This document shows positions 43,090 through 50,900 of a stretch of 64,000 nt of DNA, in pieces. A program made the position numbers and the translations under genes. The notes beneath the pieces were generated by a model that was not told the DNA's origin, did no database searches, and was given only the letters and a program-made list of their open reading frames with translations. Origin of the DNA: Terriglobales bacterium. GTDB taxonomy: Bacteria > Acidobacteriota > Terriglobia > Terriglobales > Acidobacteriaceae. The first letter of the stretch is position 1. Each line of letters begins with the position of its first letter. The DNA is taken from positions 607,942 through 671,941 of the forward strand of contig JAOAPE010000012.1 of the NCBI GenBank assembly GCA_025462725.1. The letters are read 5' to 3'.

Positions 43090-44440
43090 GGGTTCTCCTC
43101 GCAGTTGCAGACAGCACTTGGTGAATACCCGCAGCAGCGGTTTTGCCGTGGGCAACGGCGTCCACCACTTCGCCGCCGCCGTTCACGCAATCTCCGCCGG
43201 CAAAGTATTTCGGATTCGCAGTCTGCATGGTGGCGGGCTGCACTTGCACGCATCCTTTTTCGAGCTTCAGGCCAGAGATGGATTGCAGAAAATCTGTCTT
43301 GCGTTTCTGGCCGAGGGCTTTGATGACCATGTCAACATCGAGCCTGAATTCGCTGCCGGAGATGTTTTTTGGACTTCGTCTGCCGGAAGCGTCTGGAGGA
43401 CCGAGCATTGTCTTCACGCATTCGAGCGATTCAACTTTGTCTCGCCCGAGAATGCGCGTGGGAACGCTCTGCCAAACGAAGGTGATGGAATCTTTCTTCG
43501 CCAGTTCGATCTCGTACTCGAACGCGGATGCTTCAGCTTCTCCGCGGCGATAGATCATGTAGATCTCTTCGGCGCCGAGTCGGCGCGCTGCCGTGACAAC
43601 ATCTATCGCGGTGTTTCCGCCACCGATGACGGCGATGCGATTGCCGACAGATACTTTGTCGAAGGGTTGTTCTTTGGTGTTGCGGATGAATGTGAGGGCA
43701 TCGCAACAGCCTTCAAGTTCTTCGCCGGGAATTTGCAGGTCGTCAGTTCCGCCGAGGCCGATGCCGATGAAGATGGCATCGTATTCGCGTTCGAGTTCGG
43801 CGAGCTTCGCGCTGGTAACCTCAACGTTGCTGCGAATCTCAACGCCGAGACGGCGCACTAGCCCGAACTCGCGGACAGCATCTTCCGCGCGAAGTTTGTA
43901 AGCGGCAATGCCGTACGTGTCGAGTCCGCCGGGATCAGGGTTGGCGTCGAAGATAGTGGTTGCGTATCCGTGGCGACGAAGTTCGGTGGCGCAGGAGAGG
44001 CTTGCGGGACCTCCGCCAATGAGCGCGACTTTGCGTCCGTTGTTCGCGGGCGGGGTGAACAGTTGCAGCGTGTCCATCACGTGATCAACGGCATAGCGTT
44101 GCAACTTGCCAATGTCGATAGGACGCTTGTGCTCCATGTTGAGCACGCATGCGCCTTCGCAGAGCACGGAAGTAGGGCAGACGCGAGCGCAACTGTGTCC
44201 CAGGATGTTGGCGTTCAGAATGGTCTTCGCGGCGCCGGTGACGTTTCCGGTGCCGATCTGCCGGATGAATTGCGGGACATCGATTCCCGTAGGACAAGCC
44301 TTGATGCAGGGCGCGTCATAACAGAAGAGGCATCGCGAACCTTCTTCAAGGGCCTGCGAACGCGTGAGCGGCGGATTGATGTCAGAAAAGTTCTGCTCGT
44401 ACTGCTCCGGCGTCAAGCGCGGAGCGTGTTGCTTCAGCAT
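43082..44440 (-). CDS. preT: NAD-dependent dihydropyrimidine dehydrogenase subunit PreT
   Basis: 452 residues from ATG 44440; the frame is open for another 180 codons upstream, but that part has no family similarity and would cross the dihydropyrimidinase promoter. It is a GltD-like flavoprotein. Iron-sulfur cysteines are in CLFCYDAPCIKACPTGIDVPQFIRQI and CARVCPTSVLCEGAC, the FAD site is VALIGGGPASLSCATEL near residue 136, the NAD site is IAVIGGGNTAIDVVTAARRLGAEEI near 285 and the C-terminal FAD segment is FAGGDCVNGGGEVVDAVAHGKTAA. It passes electrons from NAD(P)H to PreA. Confidence 0.93.
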   Translation of the reverse strand: MLKQHAPRLTPEQYEQNFSDINPPLTRSQALEEGSRCLFCYDAPCIKACPTGIDVPQFIRQIGTGNVTGAAKTILNANILGHSCARVCPTSVLCEGACVLNMEHKRPIDIGKLQRYAVDHVMDTLQLFTPPANNGRKVALIGGGPASLSCATELRRHGYATTIFDANPDPGGLDTYGIAAYKLRAEDAVREFGLVRRLGVEIRSNVEVTSAKLAELEREYDAIFIGIGLGGTDDLQIPGEELEGCCDALTFIRNTKEQPFDKVSVGNRIAVIGGGNTAIDVVTAARRLGAEEIYMIYRRGEAEASAFEYEIELAKKDSITFVWQSVPTRILGRDKVESLECVKTMLGPPDASGRRSPKNISGSEFRLDVDMVIKALGQKRKTDFLQSISGLKLEKGCVQVQPATMQTANPKYFAGGDCVNGGGEVVDAVAHGKTAAAGIHQVLSATARRTHA

Positions 44441-44466
44441 GGGCCACCTATGGCTGAAAAAGAGAA

Positions 44467-44492
44467 CACCCCTGCAAAATGGAACAGGGGTG
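44467..44492. promoter_or_regulatory. Hairpin in the divergent preTA / dihydropyrimidinase control region
   Basis: CACCCCTG and CAGGGGTG form an 8-bp perfect dyad around a 10-nt loop in the 132 bp between the divergent start codons of preT and the dihydropyrimidinase gene. A single palindrome here could be an operator serving both promoters, or a leader hairpin. It has no T-run on either side. Confidence 0.4.
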
Positions 44493-44572
44493 GAAGGCGG
44501 GAGTCTAGCATAAAAATCCTGCGCGATACAGAACGAATATGCGATGATTTCCCTCCACCACTCGAGGGCTAA

Positions 44573-45967
44573 ATGAATTTTGACACGTTGATCGTGAACG
44601 GCACCGTTGCAACTGCGACAGACACTTACGTTGCGGATGTCGCAATCTCTGGCGGAAAGATCGTAGCCATTGGCACTGACCTGCCGCGCGGAAACACAAA
44701 ACAGATCCTCGATGCCAAGGGCAAGTACGTGATGCCCGGCGGGATCGATGTCCACACGCATTTGGATATGCCCTTCGGCGGAACGCGCAGTGCCGATGAT
44801 TTTGAAACCGGAACACGTGCTGCAGCATTTGGCGGGACGACAACGCTGATCGATTTCGCGATCCAGTACAAAGGACAAACGCTGCGAACGGCCTTCGATG
44901 ACTGGATGCAAAAGGCGCAAGGCCGAGCGATCACAGACTACGCATTCCATTGCATCATCACTGATCTGCCGGACGCGCAATTAGAAGAAATGCCCGCACT
45001 GGTCCGCGACGGAGTTTCCAGCTTCAAGCTGTTCATGGCTTATCCCGGCGTGTTCATGCTGGACGATGGCAGCATCTTCAAGGCGATGCGCCAGGCCGCG
45101 AAACACGGCGCGATGATCTGCATGCACGCGGAAAACGGCGGCGCGATTGACGTTCTCGTGCAGCAAGCGCTCGCGGAAGGGAAGACCGCGCCTAAGTATC
45201 ACGCATTGACGCGCCCGACAACGGCGGAAGCGGAGGCGACATCGCGCGCGATCGCACTGGCGGAGATGGCTGGATCTCCCGTGTACATCGTCCACTTGAG
45301 TTCGAACGATGCGCTGGAAAAAGTTCGTGAAGCGCGCGACCGCGGATTGCCGGTCTATGCGGAGACGTGTCCGCAGTATTTGTATCTGTCGATTGAAGAT
45401 ATGGAAGGGCCGGGATTCGAGGGCGCGAAGTACGTGTTCACTCCTCCGCTACGCGAGAAGTGGCATCAGGAGAAATTGTGGACCGGCCTGAAGCATGATC
45501 ATCTGCAGGTTGTTTCCACGGATCACTGTCCGTTCTGCTTCAAAGAACAAAAGGAATTAGGTAGGAACGATTTCACGAAAATCCCGAACGGCGGGCCCGG
45601 AGTGGAACATCGCTACAGTCTGATTTTCTCCGGCGGTGTGGCTGCGGGAAGATTCAGCGTGAATCGATTTGTCGAGCTGGTTGCGACGACGCCAGCGAAA
45701 ATATTCGGACTGTATCCGCGAAAGGGAACTGTTGCGGTGGGCAGCGATGCGGACCTCGTCATCTTCGATCCCAAGCGCGAACACACTATCAGCGCTGCGA
45801 CACACCACATGCGCGTGGATTATTCCATGTTCGAAGGGCTGAAAGTCACAGGCACGCCGGAAGTTGTCCTCTCACGCGGACGCGTGCTGGTGAAAGACGG
45901 CAAGTTTGATGGCAAGCCCGGATCGGGCGAGTTCATTAAGCGGAGTACGTTTAATACTGTCGTTTAG
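44573..45967 (+). CDS. hydA: Dihydropyrimidinase (D-hydantoinase)
   Basis: 464 residues. It is an amidohydrolase with a two-zinc site: MPGGIDVHTHLDMPFGG near residue 56, the carboxylated metal-bridging lysine in VSSFKLFMAYPG near 147, His in CMHAENGG and VHLSS, and Asp in STDHCPFCFKEQKELGRNDFTKIPNGGPGVEHR near 311. It opens dihydrouracil to N-carbamoyl-beta-alanine, the second step after PreTA. It is divergent from preT, and its stop overlaps that of the convergent mmsA by 4 bp. Confidence 0.94.
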   Translation: MNFDTLIVNGTVATATDTYVADVAISGGKIVAIGTDLPRGNTKQILDAKGKYVMPGGIDVHTHLDMPFGGTRSADDFETGTRAAAFGGTTTLIDFAIQYKGQTLRTAFDDWMQKAQGRAITDYAFHCIITDLPDAQLEEMPALVRDGVSSFKLFMAYPGVFMLDDGSIFKAMRQAAKHGAMICMHAENGGAIDVLVQQALAEGKTAPKYHALTRPTTAEAEATSRAIALAEMAGSPVYIVHLSSNDALEKVREARDRGLPVYAETCPQYLYLSIEDMEGPGFEGAKYVFTPPLREKWHQEKLWTGLKHDHLQVVSTDHCPFCFKEQKELGRNDFTKIPNGGPGVEHRYSLIFSGGVAAGRFSVNRFVELVATTPAKIFGLYPRKGTVAVGSDADLVIFDPKREHTISAATHHMRVDYSMFEGLKVTGTPEVVLSRGRVLVKDGKFDGKPGSGEFIKRSTFNTVV

Positions 45968-47439
45968 TCCACCCAACGCGAAGTGACGACCTTCGACTCG
46001 GTGTAGAAGCGTACGCCATCTTTCCCGAGCGCGTGCAAGTCGCCGTAGAACGAACCTTTCCATCCTGAGAAGGGGAAGATAGCGACGGGAGCGGGAACTC
46101 CGATGTTGATGCCCACCATCCCCGTTTGCGCGGCGTTGGTGAATTCACGCGCAGTGGTGCCGGAACGCGTGTAGATAGAAGATGCGTTGCCGTGCTCGGA
46201 TGCGTTGACGATGTCGATCGCTTCCTGCAAGTTCTTGGCGCGAATGACGGAAAGCACGGGGCCGAATATCTCTTCTTTGGCGATGCGCATTGTCGGCTTC
46301 ACGTGGTCGAAGATGGTTGGTCCGATGAAGTTGCCTTCGGACTTGTTGACGCTATCGCCGCGACCGTCGCGGGCGATCTTCGCGCCTTCTTTTTCGCCGG
46401 CGTCGATCATGCCAAGAATGCGCTCCTTTGCTTCGGGAGAAATCACCGGGCCCATGATGACTCCACGCTGGTCTCCAGCGCCGACCTTCATCGAGTTGGC
46501 GACTTTGGTGAGTTCGGCGACGAGAGGATCACCAGCCTCGCCTACCGCGACAACAACGCTGGTTGCGACACAGCGCTCACCAGCGCAGCCGAACGACGAA
46601 GCCATGATGGATTCGACGGTGGATTTCATGTCGCTATCAGGCATGACGACGGAATGGTTCTTGGCTCCGCCGAGCGCCTGCACGCGCTTGCCGTTCGCGG
46701 ATGCAGTCTCATAGATGTATTTGGCGACTGGAGTTGAACCGACGAAAGACACTGCGCGAACGCGAGGATCATTCAGGAGTTGGTTTACCACGTCCTTCGC
46801 GCCGTGGACGACGTTGATGACTCCGGCGGGCAGTCCCGCTTGGTACAGAAGTTCAATGATGCGCACGGAGCAACGCGGGACTTTTTCCGAGGGCTTCAGG
46901 ACAAATGTATTGCCGCAGGCGATTGCGACCGGGAACATCCACAAAGGAACCATGAAAGGGAAATTGAACGGAGTAATTCCCACGCAGACGCCCAACGGCT
47001 TACGGATGACATTCGTGTCAACGCCGTTGCTGATCTGCTCAAGGCCTTCGCCCATCATTAGAGTGGGCGCACCGCAGGCAAACTCGACGCATTCCAGACC
47101 GCGCTGAAACGAGCCTTTGGCTTCGTCAAGAGTCTTGCCGTTTTCCTCGGTGACGAGCGCGATCAATTCTTCGGAGTTCTTTTCGAGCAGGTCGCGAAAA
47201 TGAAAGAGTATGCGGCTGCGTTGCAGCACGGGAGTCTTGCTCCAGGCAGGGAATGCCGCTTGAGCGGAAGCAATGGCAGCGTCCACTTCTTCGCGCGTAC
47301 ATTCAGGAACCAGAGCGACAGTCTCGCCGGTCGCAGGATTGAGTTGAGGGACAAGCTTGCCCTTGGAAATCTCCTGCTGTCCGTTGATGTACATCTTGCA
47401 ATGATTGATGGCGACGGCGATCTGGGTGCTGTTATGCAT
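45964..47439 (-). CDS. mmsA: CoA-acylating methylmalonate/malonate-semialdehyde dehydrogenase
   Basis: 491 residues from ATG 47439 with AAGGAGC upstream; upstream in-frame codons cross a repeat. It is an aldehyde dehydrogenase of the MmsA/IolA group: ITPFNFPFMVPLWMFPVAIACGNTFVLKPSE near residue 150, LGGAKNHSVVMPD with the Glu of ordinary ALDHs absent, the catalytic Cys in GCAGERCVATSVVV near 285 and the C-terminal GINIGVPAPVAIFPFSGWKGSFYGDLHA. MmsA uses CoA rather than water to release the acyl group. In this cluster it would convert malonate semialdehyde from beta-alanine into acetyl-CoA and CO2. Confidence 0.94.
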   Translation of the reverse strand: MHNSTQIAVAINHCKMYINGQQEISKGKLVPQLNPATGETVALVPECTREEVDAAIASAQAAFPAWSKTPVLQRSRILFHFRDLLEKNSEELIALVTEENGKTLDEAKGSFQRGLECVEFACGAPTLMMGEGLEQISNGVDTNVIRKPLGVCVGITPFNFPFMVPLWMFPVAIACGNTFVLKPSEKVPRCSVRIIELLYQAGLPAGVINVVHGAKDVVNQLLNDPRVRAVSFVGSTPVAKYIYETASANGKRVQALGGAKNHSVVMPDSDMKSTVESIMASSFGCAGERCVATSVVVAVGEAGDPLVAELTKVANSMKVGAGDQRGVIMGPVISPEAKERILGMIDAGEKEGAKIARDGRGDSVNKSEGNFIGPTIFDHVKPTMRIAKEEIFGPVLSVIRAKNLQEAIDIVNASEHGNASSIYTRSGTTAREFTNAAQTGMVGINIGVPAPVAIFPFSGWKGSFYGDLHALGKDGVRFYTESKVVTSRWVD

Positions 47440-47541
47440 GATTGCTCCTTGAAGACAACAGGGGAGCAGAATTTTACCTTTTCTGGGCAGGCATTGTAAG
47501 CACATTGTTCGGGAGGGCACCGCAGCAAACTGCTTGCCCTC

Positions 47542-47580
47542 GCGACTGGCGACGCGCTGCACGAATGGCGCGCCAGTCGC
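47542..47580. repeat. Palindromic repeat between mmsA and the DUF4097 gene
   Basis: GCGACTGGCG (47542-47551) and CGCCAGTCGC (47571-47580) form a perfect 10-bp stem, with further GC-rich pairing possible inside the 19-nt loop (ACGCGC with GGCGCG). It lies upstream of mmsA and downstream of the DUF4097 terminator. It has the character of the other dispersed palindromes in this window. Confidence 0.55.
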
Positions 47581-47585
47581 TTACC

Positions 47586-47611
47586 AAAAAAGGCCGCCCG
47601 TAGGCGGCCTT
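47586..47611 (-). terminator. Rho-independent terminator of the sigma/DUF4097 operon
   Basis: On the minus strand AAGGCCGCC and GGCGGCCTT form a 9-bp stem with a 4-nt loop, followed by six T residues (47586-47591). It lies 17 bp after the last DUF4097 stop, so it ends the sigma, anti-sigma, DUF4097, DUF4097 transcript. Confidence 0.9.
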
Positions 47612-47627
47612 CTGGAGCGAGGGTGAC

Positions 47628-48485
47628 CTACTCCTTGGTTCTCGGAGCGCCGGCTTTGCGGATGTAGATGCTGCCGTTGAAGTTCTTAAACTGGATCTCT
47701 TGTCCGCCGCCGTTGATGGTGCCGCGTACGCCCTTGTCGAGCTTTACACGATACCTGCCGCCTTGGCCGCGTGAATCCTCAACCGTCTGCTGGGGCGGCT
47801 TTGTTTGTATCTGTACGTCGAAGTCGCTATAAACCTCTCCTCGATCCGACGAGAGATTGACGTTGGCTTTCAGGTCTGCTGGGAAAGTGACGTCAATGTC
47901 GCCATTCAGCGAGCTGAAGGCCATCGGCTTCTGGTTAATCCGAGTAAAAATGACTTTCACATCGCCATTAAGGGCATGAGCAATAGCATTTCCGGAGACA
48001 TTTGTTAGGGTAACCTCACCGTTCACGTCGTTGACATCCAGTTCGCCATCGACGCCGGTAACAGAAATGTTTCCGTCATTCACAGTGCGAAGGTTCAAAG
48101 ACGTATGCACGGGCACGGAGATAGTCAGGTCGATGGCGCGCATGTGAGAGTCGGCGCTGATCGAGACCTGGTTGTTTTCTTCCTCGACAGCAAGGCCAGT
48201 GCTATTGATCTGAATCCGCTTCATGCCGGTCTTTGAGTCGGATTCGCCACCGCGCGCTTTGGCTTCGACGATCACTTCTTTGCCGTCATAGGCCTTAACA
48301 GTAATGCTGCCATTTAGCAGGCTAGCTTTTACGACTGCTGGTCGCGAAGGGTCAGTCAGCGGAACTGGTACGCGGTCTCCAGCTGCTTCGGCGTGGGCCA
48401 GAGCGGCTGCGAGAATCAACATCACTGCTGCGACGGATAGAACTGAGAACTTGAAACCAGCGAGTTGTTTTTTGTTTTTAGACAT
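47628..48485 (-). CDS. Secreted DUF4097 beta-repeat protein (second of the pair)
   Basis: 285 residues from ATG 48485. A signal peptide (VLSVAAVMLILAAALAHAEA) is followed by a right-handed-repeat domain of the DUF4097/adhesin type. Its strands repeat the pattern L-N-G-x-I/V-x-V-x-x-x-x-G (ASLLNGSITVKAYDG, TVNDGNISVTGVDG, DVNGEVTLTNVSG, SSLNGDIDVTFPA, KNFNGSIYIRKAG). These domains probably form a beta-helix in the envelope; their ligand is unknown. The start lies 8 bp inside the end of its paralogue, implying coupled translation. Confidence 0.86.
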   Translation of the reverse strand: MSKNKKQLAGFKFSVLSVAAVMLILAAALAHAEAAGDRVPVPLTDPSRPAVVKASLLNGSITVKAYDGKEVIVEAKARGGESDSKTGMKRIQINSTGLAVEEENNQVSISADSHMRAIDLTISVPVHTSLNLRTVNDGNISVTGVDGELDVNDVNGEVTLTNVSGNAIAHALNGDVKVIFTRINQKPMAFSSLNGDIDVTFPADLKANVNLSSDRGEVYSDFDVQIQTKPPQQTVEDSRGQGGRYRVKLDKGVRGTINGGGQEIQFKNFNGSIYIRKAGAPRTKE

Positions 48486-49398
48486 GACGTTCGAGGACAC
48501 GAATCTCTCCATTAAAGTTTTCAACCTTGATCTCTGGACCACCTGAACCTACGCGGCCTCCGGTGTACCGGTCACTGCGGAAGATGAACTTGCCGTCGCG
48601 GCGTTCTTCAGTCGCCGGACGATTGGGCAAAGCTGTAAGGGGGAAGTCGCTATGAATGCCGCCGTTAAAGGTCTTAAAGCGGAAGTCGGCGGAGAGGTTC
48701 TGCACGAAGTACAGTTCTACGTTGCCGTTGAGAGATGCATACTCAGAATCCGCCCGAGGGTTCTCGCGAAAACTGACTTTCACGCCGCCATTCACGGTGC
48801 GAACCTTTCCTGAACCCGCGACGTTGTTCATCTCGATACCGCCGTTAACGTTGTTGACGTAATACTCGCCTGAGACGTTCTGCACCTTGATGTGCCCGTT
48901 GTTCACTGTGGCGAGCTTCAGGTCAGTATTGCTGGGCACTTGAATCTGGAAGTCCATTTCCACCATGGAGCCCGGATCGTGGTTATTGTTATTGCCGCCC
49001 CAGTCGCCGCGTCCGTTGTTGCAGTTGCAGCGGAAAGGGCCATTTACATAGAGTTTGACCGAGTTGTCCTGCTGCGTGATGTCGAGCGTGACTTCTTTGC
49101 GCGCGGTCTCCAGCTTTGCCGCGGTTTCCGCGTGAAGCGTCTTGGTCACCACCACTTGAACTTCGTTCGAAGTTCCAGCAACGACTTCGATCGACCCGAA
49201 AACGTTGTCGATCTCAATAGCTTTCTGGCCGGAGCCATTTAGCGGGAACGATTTGCGGATCACTTCTGAGTCTTTCACGTTCATCTCCGAGCCCCAGCGA
49301 TCATGGGCTCCGGCGGCAGAGGCCTTCGTGACCAGCGGTGAGGTGGACGCAGTTGCTACTGTGACGATGACGCAGATAAGAAATCTATTTAGGCGCAT
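48478..49398 (-). CDS. Secreted DUF4097 beta-repeat protein (first of the pair)
   Basis: 306 residues. A signal peptide (FLICVIVTVATASTSPLVTKASA) is followed by the same repeat grammar as its neighbour (DNVFGSIEVVAG, TVNNGHIKVQNVSG, NVNGGIEMNNVAG, TVNGGVKVSF, ASLNGNVELYF, TFNGGIHSDF, ENFNGEIRVLE). A loop near residues 124-140 has two cysteines and Asn/Gly-rich sequence (FRCNCNNGRGDWGGNNNN). It lies 4 bp after the anti-sigma gene, so the pair is probably the output of the ECF sigma module. Confidence 0.86.
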   Translation of the reverse strand: MRLNRFLICVIVTVATASTSPLVTKASAAGAHDRWGSEMNVKDSEVIRKSFPLNGSGQKAIEIDNVFGSIEVVAGTSNEVQVVVTKTLHAETAAKLETARKEVTLDITQQDNSVKLYVNGPFRCNCNNGRGDWGGNNNNHDPGSMVEMDFQIQVPSNTDLKLATVNNGHIKVQNVSGEYYVNNVNGGIEMNNVAGSGKVRTVNGGVKVSFRENPRADSEYASLNGNVELYFVQNLSADFRFKTFNGGIHSDFPLTALPNRPATEERRDGKFIFRSDRYTGGRVGSGGPEIKVENFNGEIRVLERHV

Positions 49399-49402
49399 AA
49401 AA

Positions 49403-50212
49403 CTATCCTCGGCTTAGTTTGTTGATGCCCCACTCCGCGCGCTGGCGGACGGTGGGATTGAGGTTTGGACTCTTCTGGAATTTCTTGATCTGCTCCACCG
49501 CGTCAGATTCATGGAGTTCCACCAAAGTGTCGATGAGTGCGATCTGCACCATCGGAGACTGTTGAGCTTGCAATGCATCGACCAGGCCTTTGCGCACCTG
49601 CGGGTCGGTGTTGTATTTCCGAAGCGCATCGAGGGCAGCAAGCTTGACATCAACGCTGCTATCGAACCGCAAGGTGTGGAGGAGGGCGGAGAGGATCTCC
49701 GGGTCGGCACGATTAACTTGCAGACTCCAGTTAACTCCTTGCAGGCGCTCGCTGGCGGATTGTTGTTGCAGCAACGACAGCACCACAAGCTGCCTCATGC
49801 TCGAGACTTCCTGATGCAGCGCTGCTAGTTCTTGTGTATTGGCTGCGGGCTTATCCAGATATCGTCCTACGAAGACGCCAATAACCATAAACAGCATGGC
49901 GAATGCGACTTGCGCGGCTGGAGCGCGGAACAGATCGGCGAATCCCCAACTCGGAATCTTGTTGCGAGCGCTTTTCAGTTTCTCGTGCTCCCATCGGCCT
50001 TCTTGAAATGCGTTCAGCATGGCTTCAAAGCGGGCGCGCAGAGCAGGACGTGCGTGCTCTTCCGGCAAAGTCGACAGCTTGCCCCAAAGGGCGATCATCT
50101 CGCGGCAGTCGGCACATTCCGCGCCGTGCAACTTCGCAGCGGTGAGTTGCTCGCCACTGAGGCTGTCCTGCAGGAAATCCGGTAGTAGGTTTTCGAATTC
50201 TTTACAGTTCAT
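49403..50212 (-). CDS. Membrane anti-sigma factor with zinc finger and C-terminal HEAT-like repeats
   Basis: 269 residues. The N-terminal zf-HC2 anti-sigma zinc finger is complete (Cys3, HGAECADC near 29-36). One membrane helix follows (VAFAMLFMVIGVFVGRYL, about 100-118). The outer or C-terminal part (150-265) has alpha-helical HEAT-type repeats (VDVKLAALDALRKYNTDPQVRKGLVDALQ, SPMVQIALIDTLVELHESDAVEQIKKF). It overlaps the sigma gene by 4 bp, the standard arrangement for an anti-sigma that holds its ECF sigma at the membrane. HEAT repeats as the sensor domain are unusual and may bind a protein signal. Confidence 0.85.
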   Translation of the reverse strand: MNCKEFENLLPDFLQDSLSGEQLTAAKLHGAECADCREMIALWGKLSTLPEEHARPALRARFEAMLNAFQEGRWEHEKLKSARNKIPSWGFADLFRAPAAQVAFAMLFMVIGVFVGRYLDKPAANTQELAALHQEVSSMRQLVVLSLLQQQSASERLQGVNWSLQVNRADPEILSALLHTLRFDSSVDVKLAALDALRKYNTDPQVRKGLVDALQAQQSPMVQIALIDTLVELHESDAVEQIKKFQKSPNLNPTVRQRAEWGINKLSRG

Positions 50213-50838
50213 GATTGACTCCGAAGAGAGCGCGTCGATGCTCCCTGGCTTTCTAATTCCTGAAATGCTGTGCGTAGTTCTTTCAATGCGCGGAATACTC
50301 GAACTTTGACGGCTCCGACTTCACAGCCGAGTAGTTGTGCGATCTCCTCGTACTTGAGTTCTTGAAAGCGGCTCAAGACCAGGATCTCGCGCTTTTCTTC
50401 CGGCAGTTGCATGAGCGCTTTGTGTAACAGCGCGGTCTCCTGTTCCTGCTGCACGCGGTCGGGCTGTTGCGGGCCGGTGATATCAAATTCGAGTGGCACT
50501 TGAACTTTTTCCTTTCGCAGCGAATCCAACCTCGCGTTGCGGGCGATCTGGTACATCCAGGTTCGGAACGAAGTGCCCGGCCGATACGTCTGCCGGTATT
50601 TCAAAATCCGATAGAAGACGTCCTGCACCAGGTCTTCACTTACCGTTCGGTCACCAGTGAGCCGACAATAAAAGTTGAAGAGCGGATCCTGATACCGATC
50701 GAACAGCACGCCCAAGGATTCGCCCACGCCATTGCGAACGTGAAACATCAGATCCTCGTCTGGTAGCGAATTCGTCATTGGGTCGCGATCTGCTTTTTCG
50801 TGTTCTGCAGGCTTTGGTTGATGTTCGTCACGTTTCAT
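50209..50838 (-). CDS. ECF RNA polymerase sigma factor
   Basis: 209 residues. Region 2 (LFDRYQDPLFNFYCRLTGDRTVSEDLVQDVFYRILKYRQTYRPGTSFRTWMYQIARNARLDSLRK, about 45-108) and region 4 (ALMQLPEEKREILVLSRFQELKYEEIAQLLGCEVGAVKVRVFRALKELR, about 140-190) are both complete; region 3 is absent, as in all ECF sigmas. Short charged extensions lie at both ends. The downstream overlapping anti-sigma and the two DUF4097 genes form its likely autoregulated operon. Confidence 0.93.
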   Translation of the reverse strand: MKRDEHQPKPAEHEKADRDPMTNSLPDEDLMFHVRNGVGESLGVLFDRYQDPLFNFYCRLTGDRTVSEDLVQDVFYRILKYRQTYRPGTSFRTWMYQIARNARLDSLRKEKVQVPLEFDITGPQQPDRVQQEQETALLHKALMQLPEEKREILVLSRFQELKYEEIAQLLGCEVGAVKVRVFRALKELRTAFQELESQGASTRSLRSQS

Positions 50839-50900
50839 AGGTGATAACCGGGCTTTGTGGGAAAGGTTACAGCAGAGAGGCAGAAATTGAGGGAACGAGG

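Noticed and set aside
43010-43861. Long open frame on the plus strand inside preA/preT
   Set aside because: It is antisense to two well-recognised proteins and has no family features.
44441-44980. N-terminal extension of preT by 180 codons
   Set aside because: It lies opposite the start of the dihydropyrimidinase gene, and the PreT family begins at MLKQHAPRL; the extra sequence is the shadow of the other strand.
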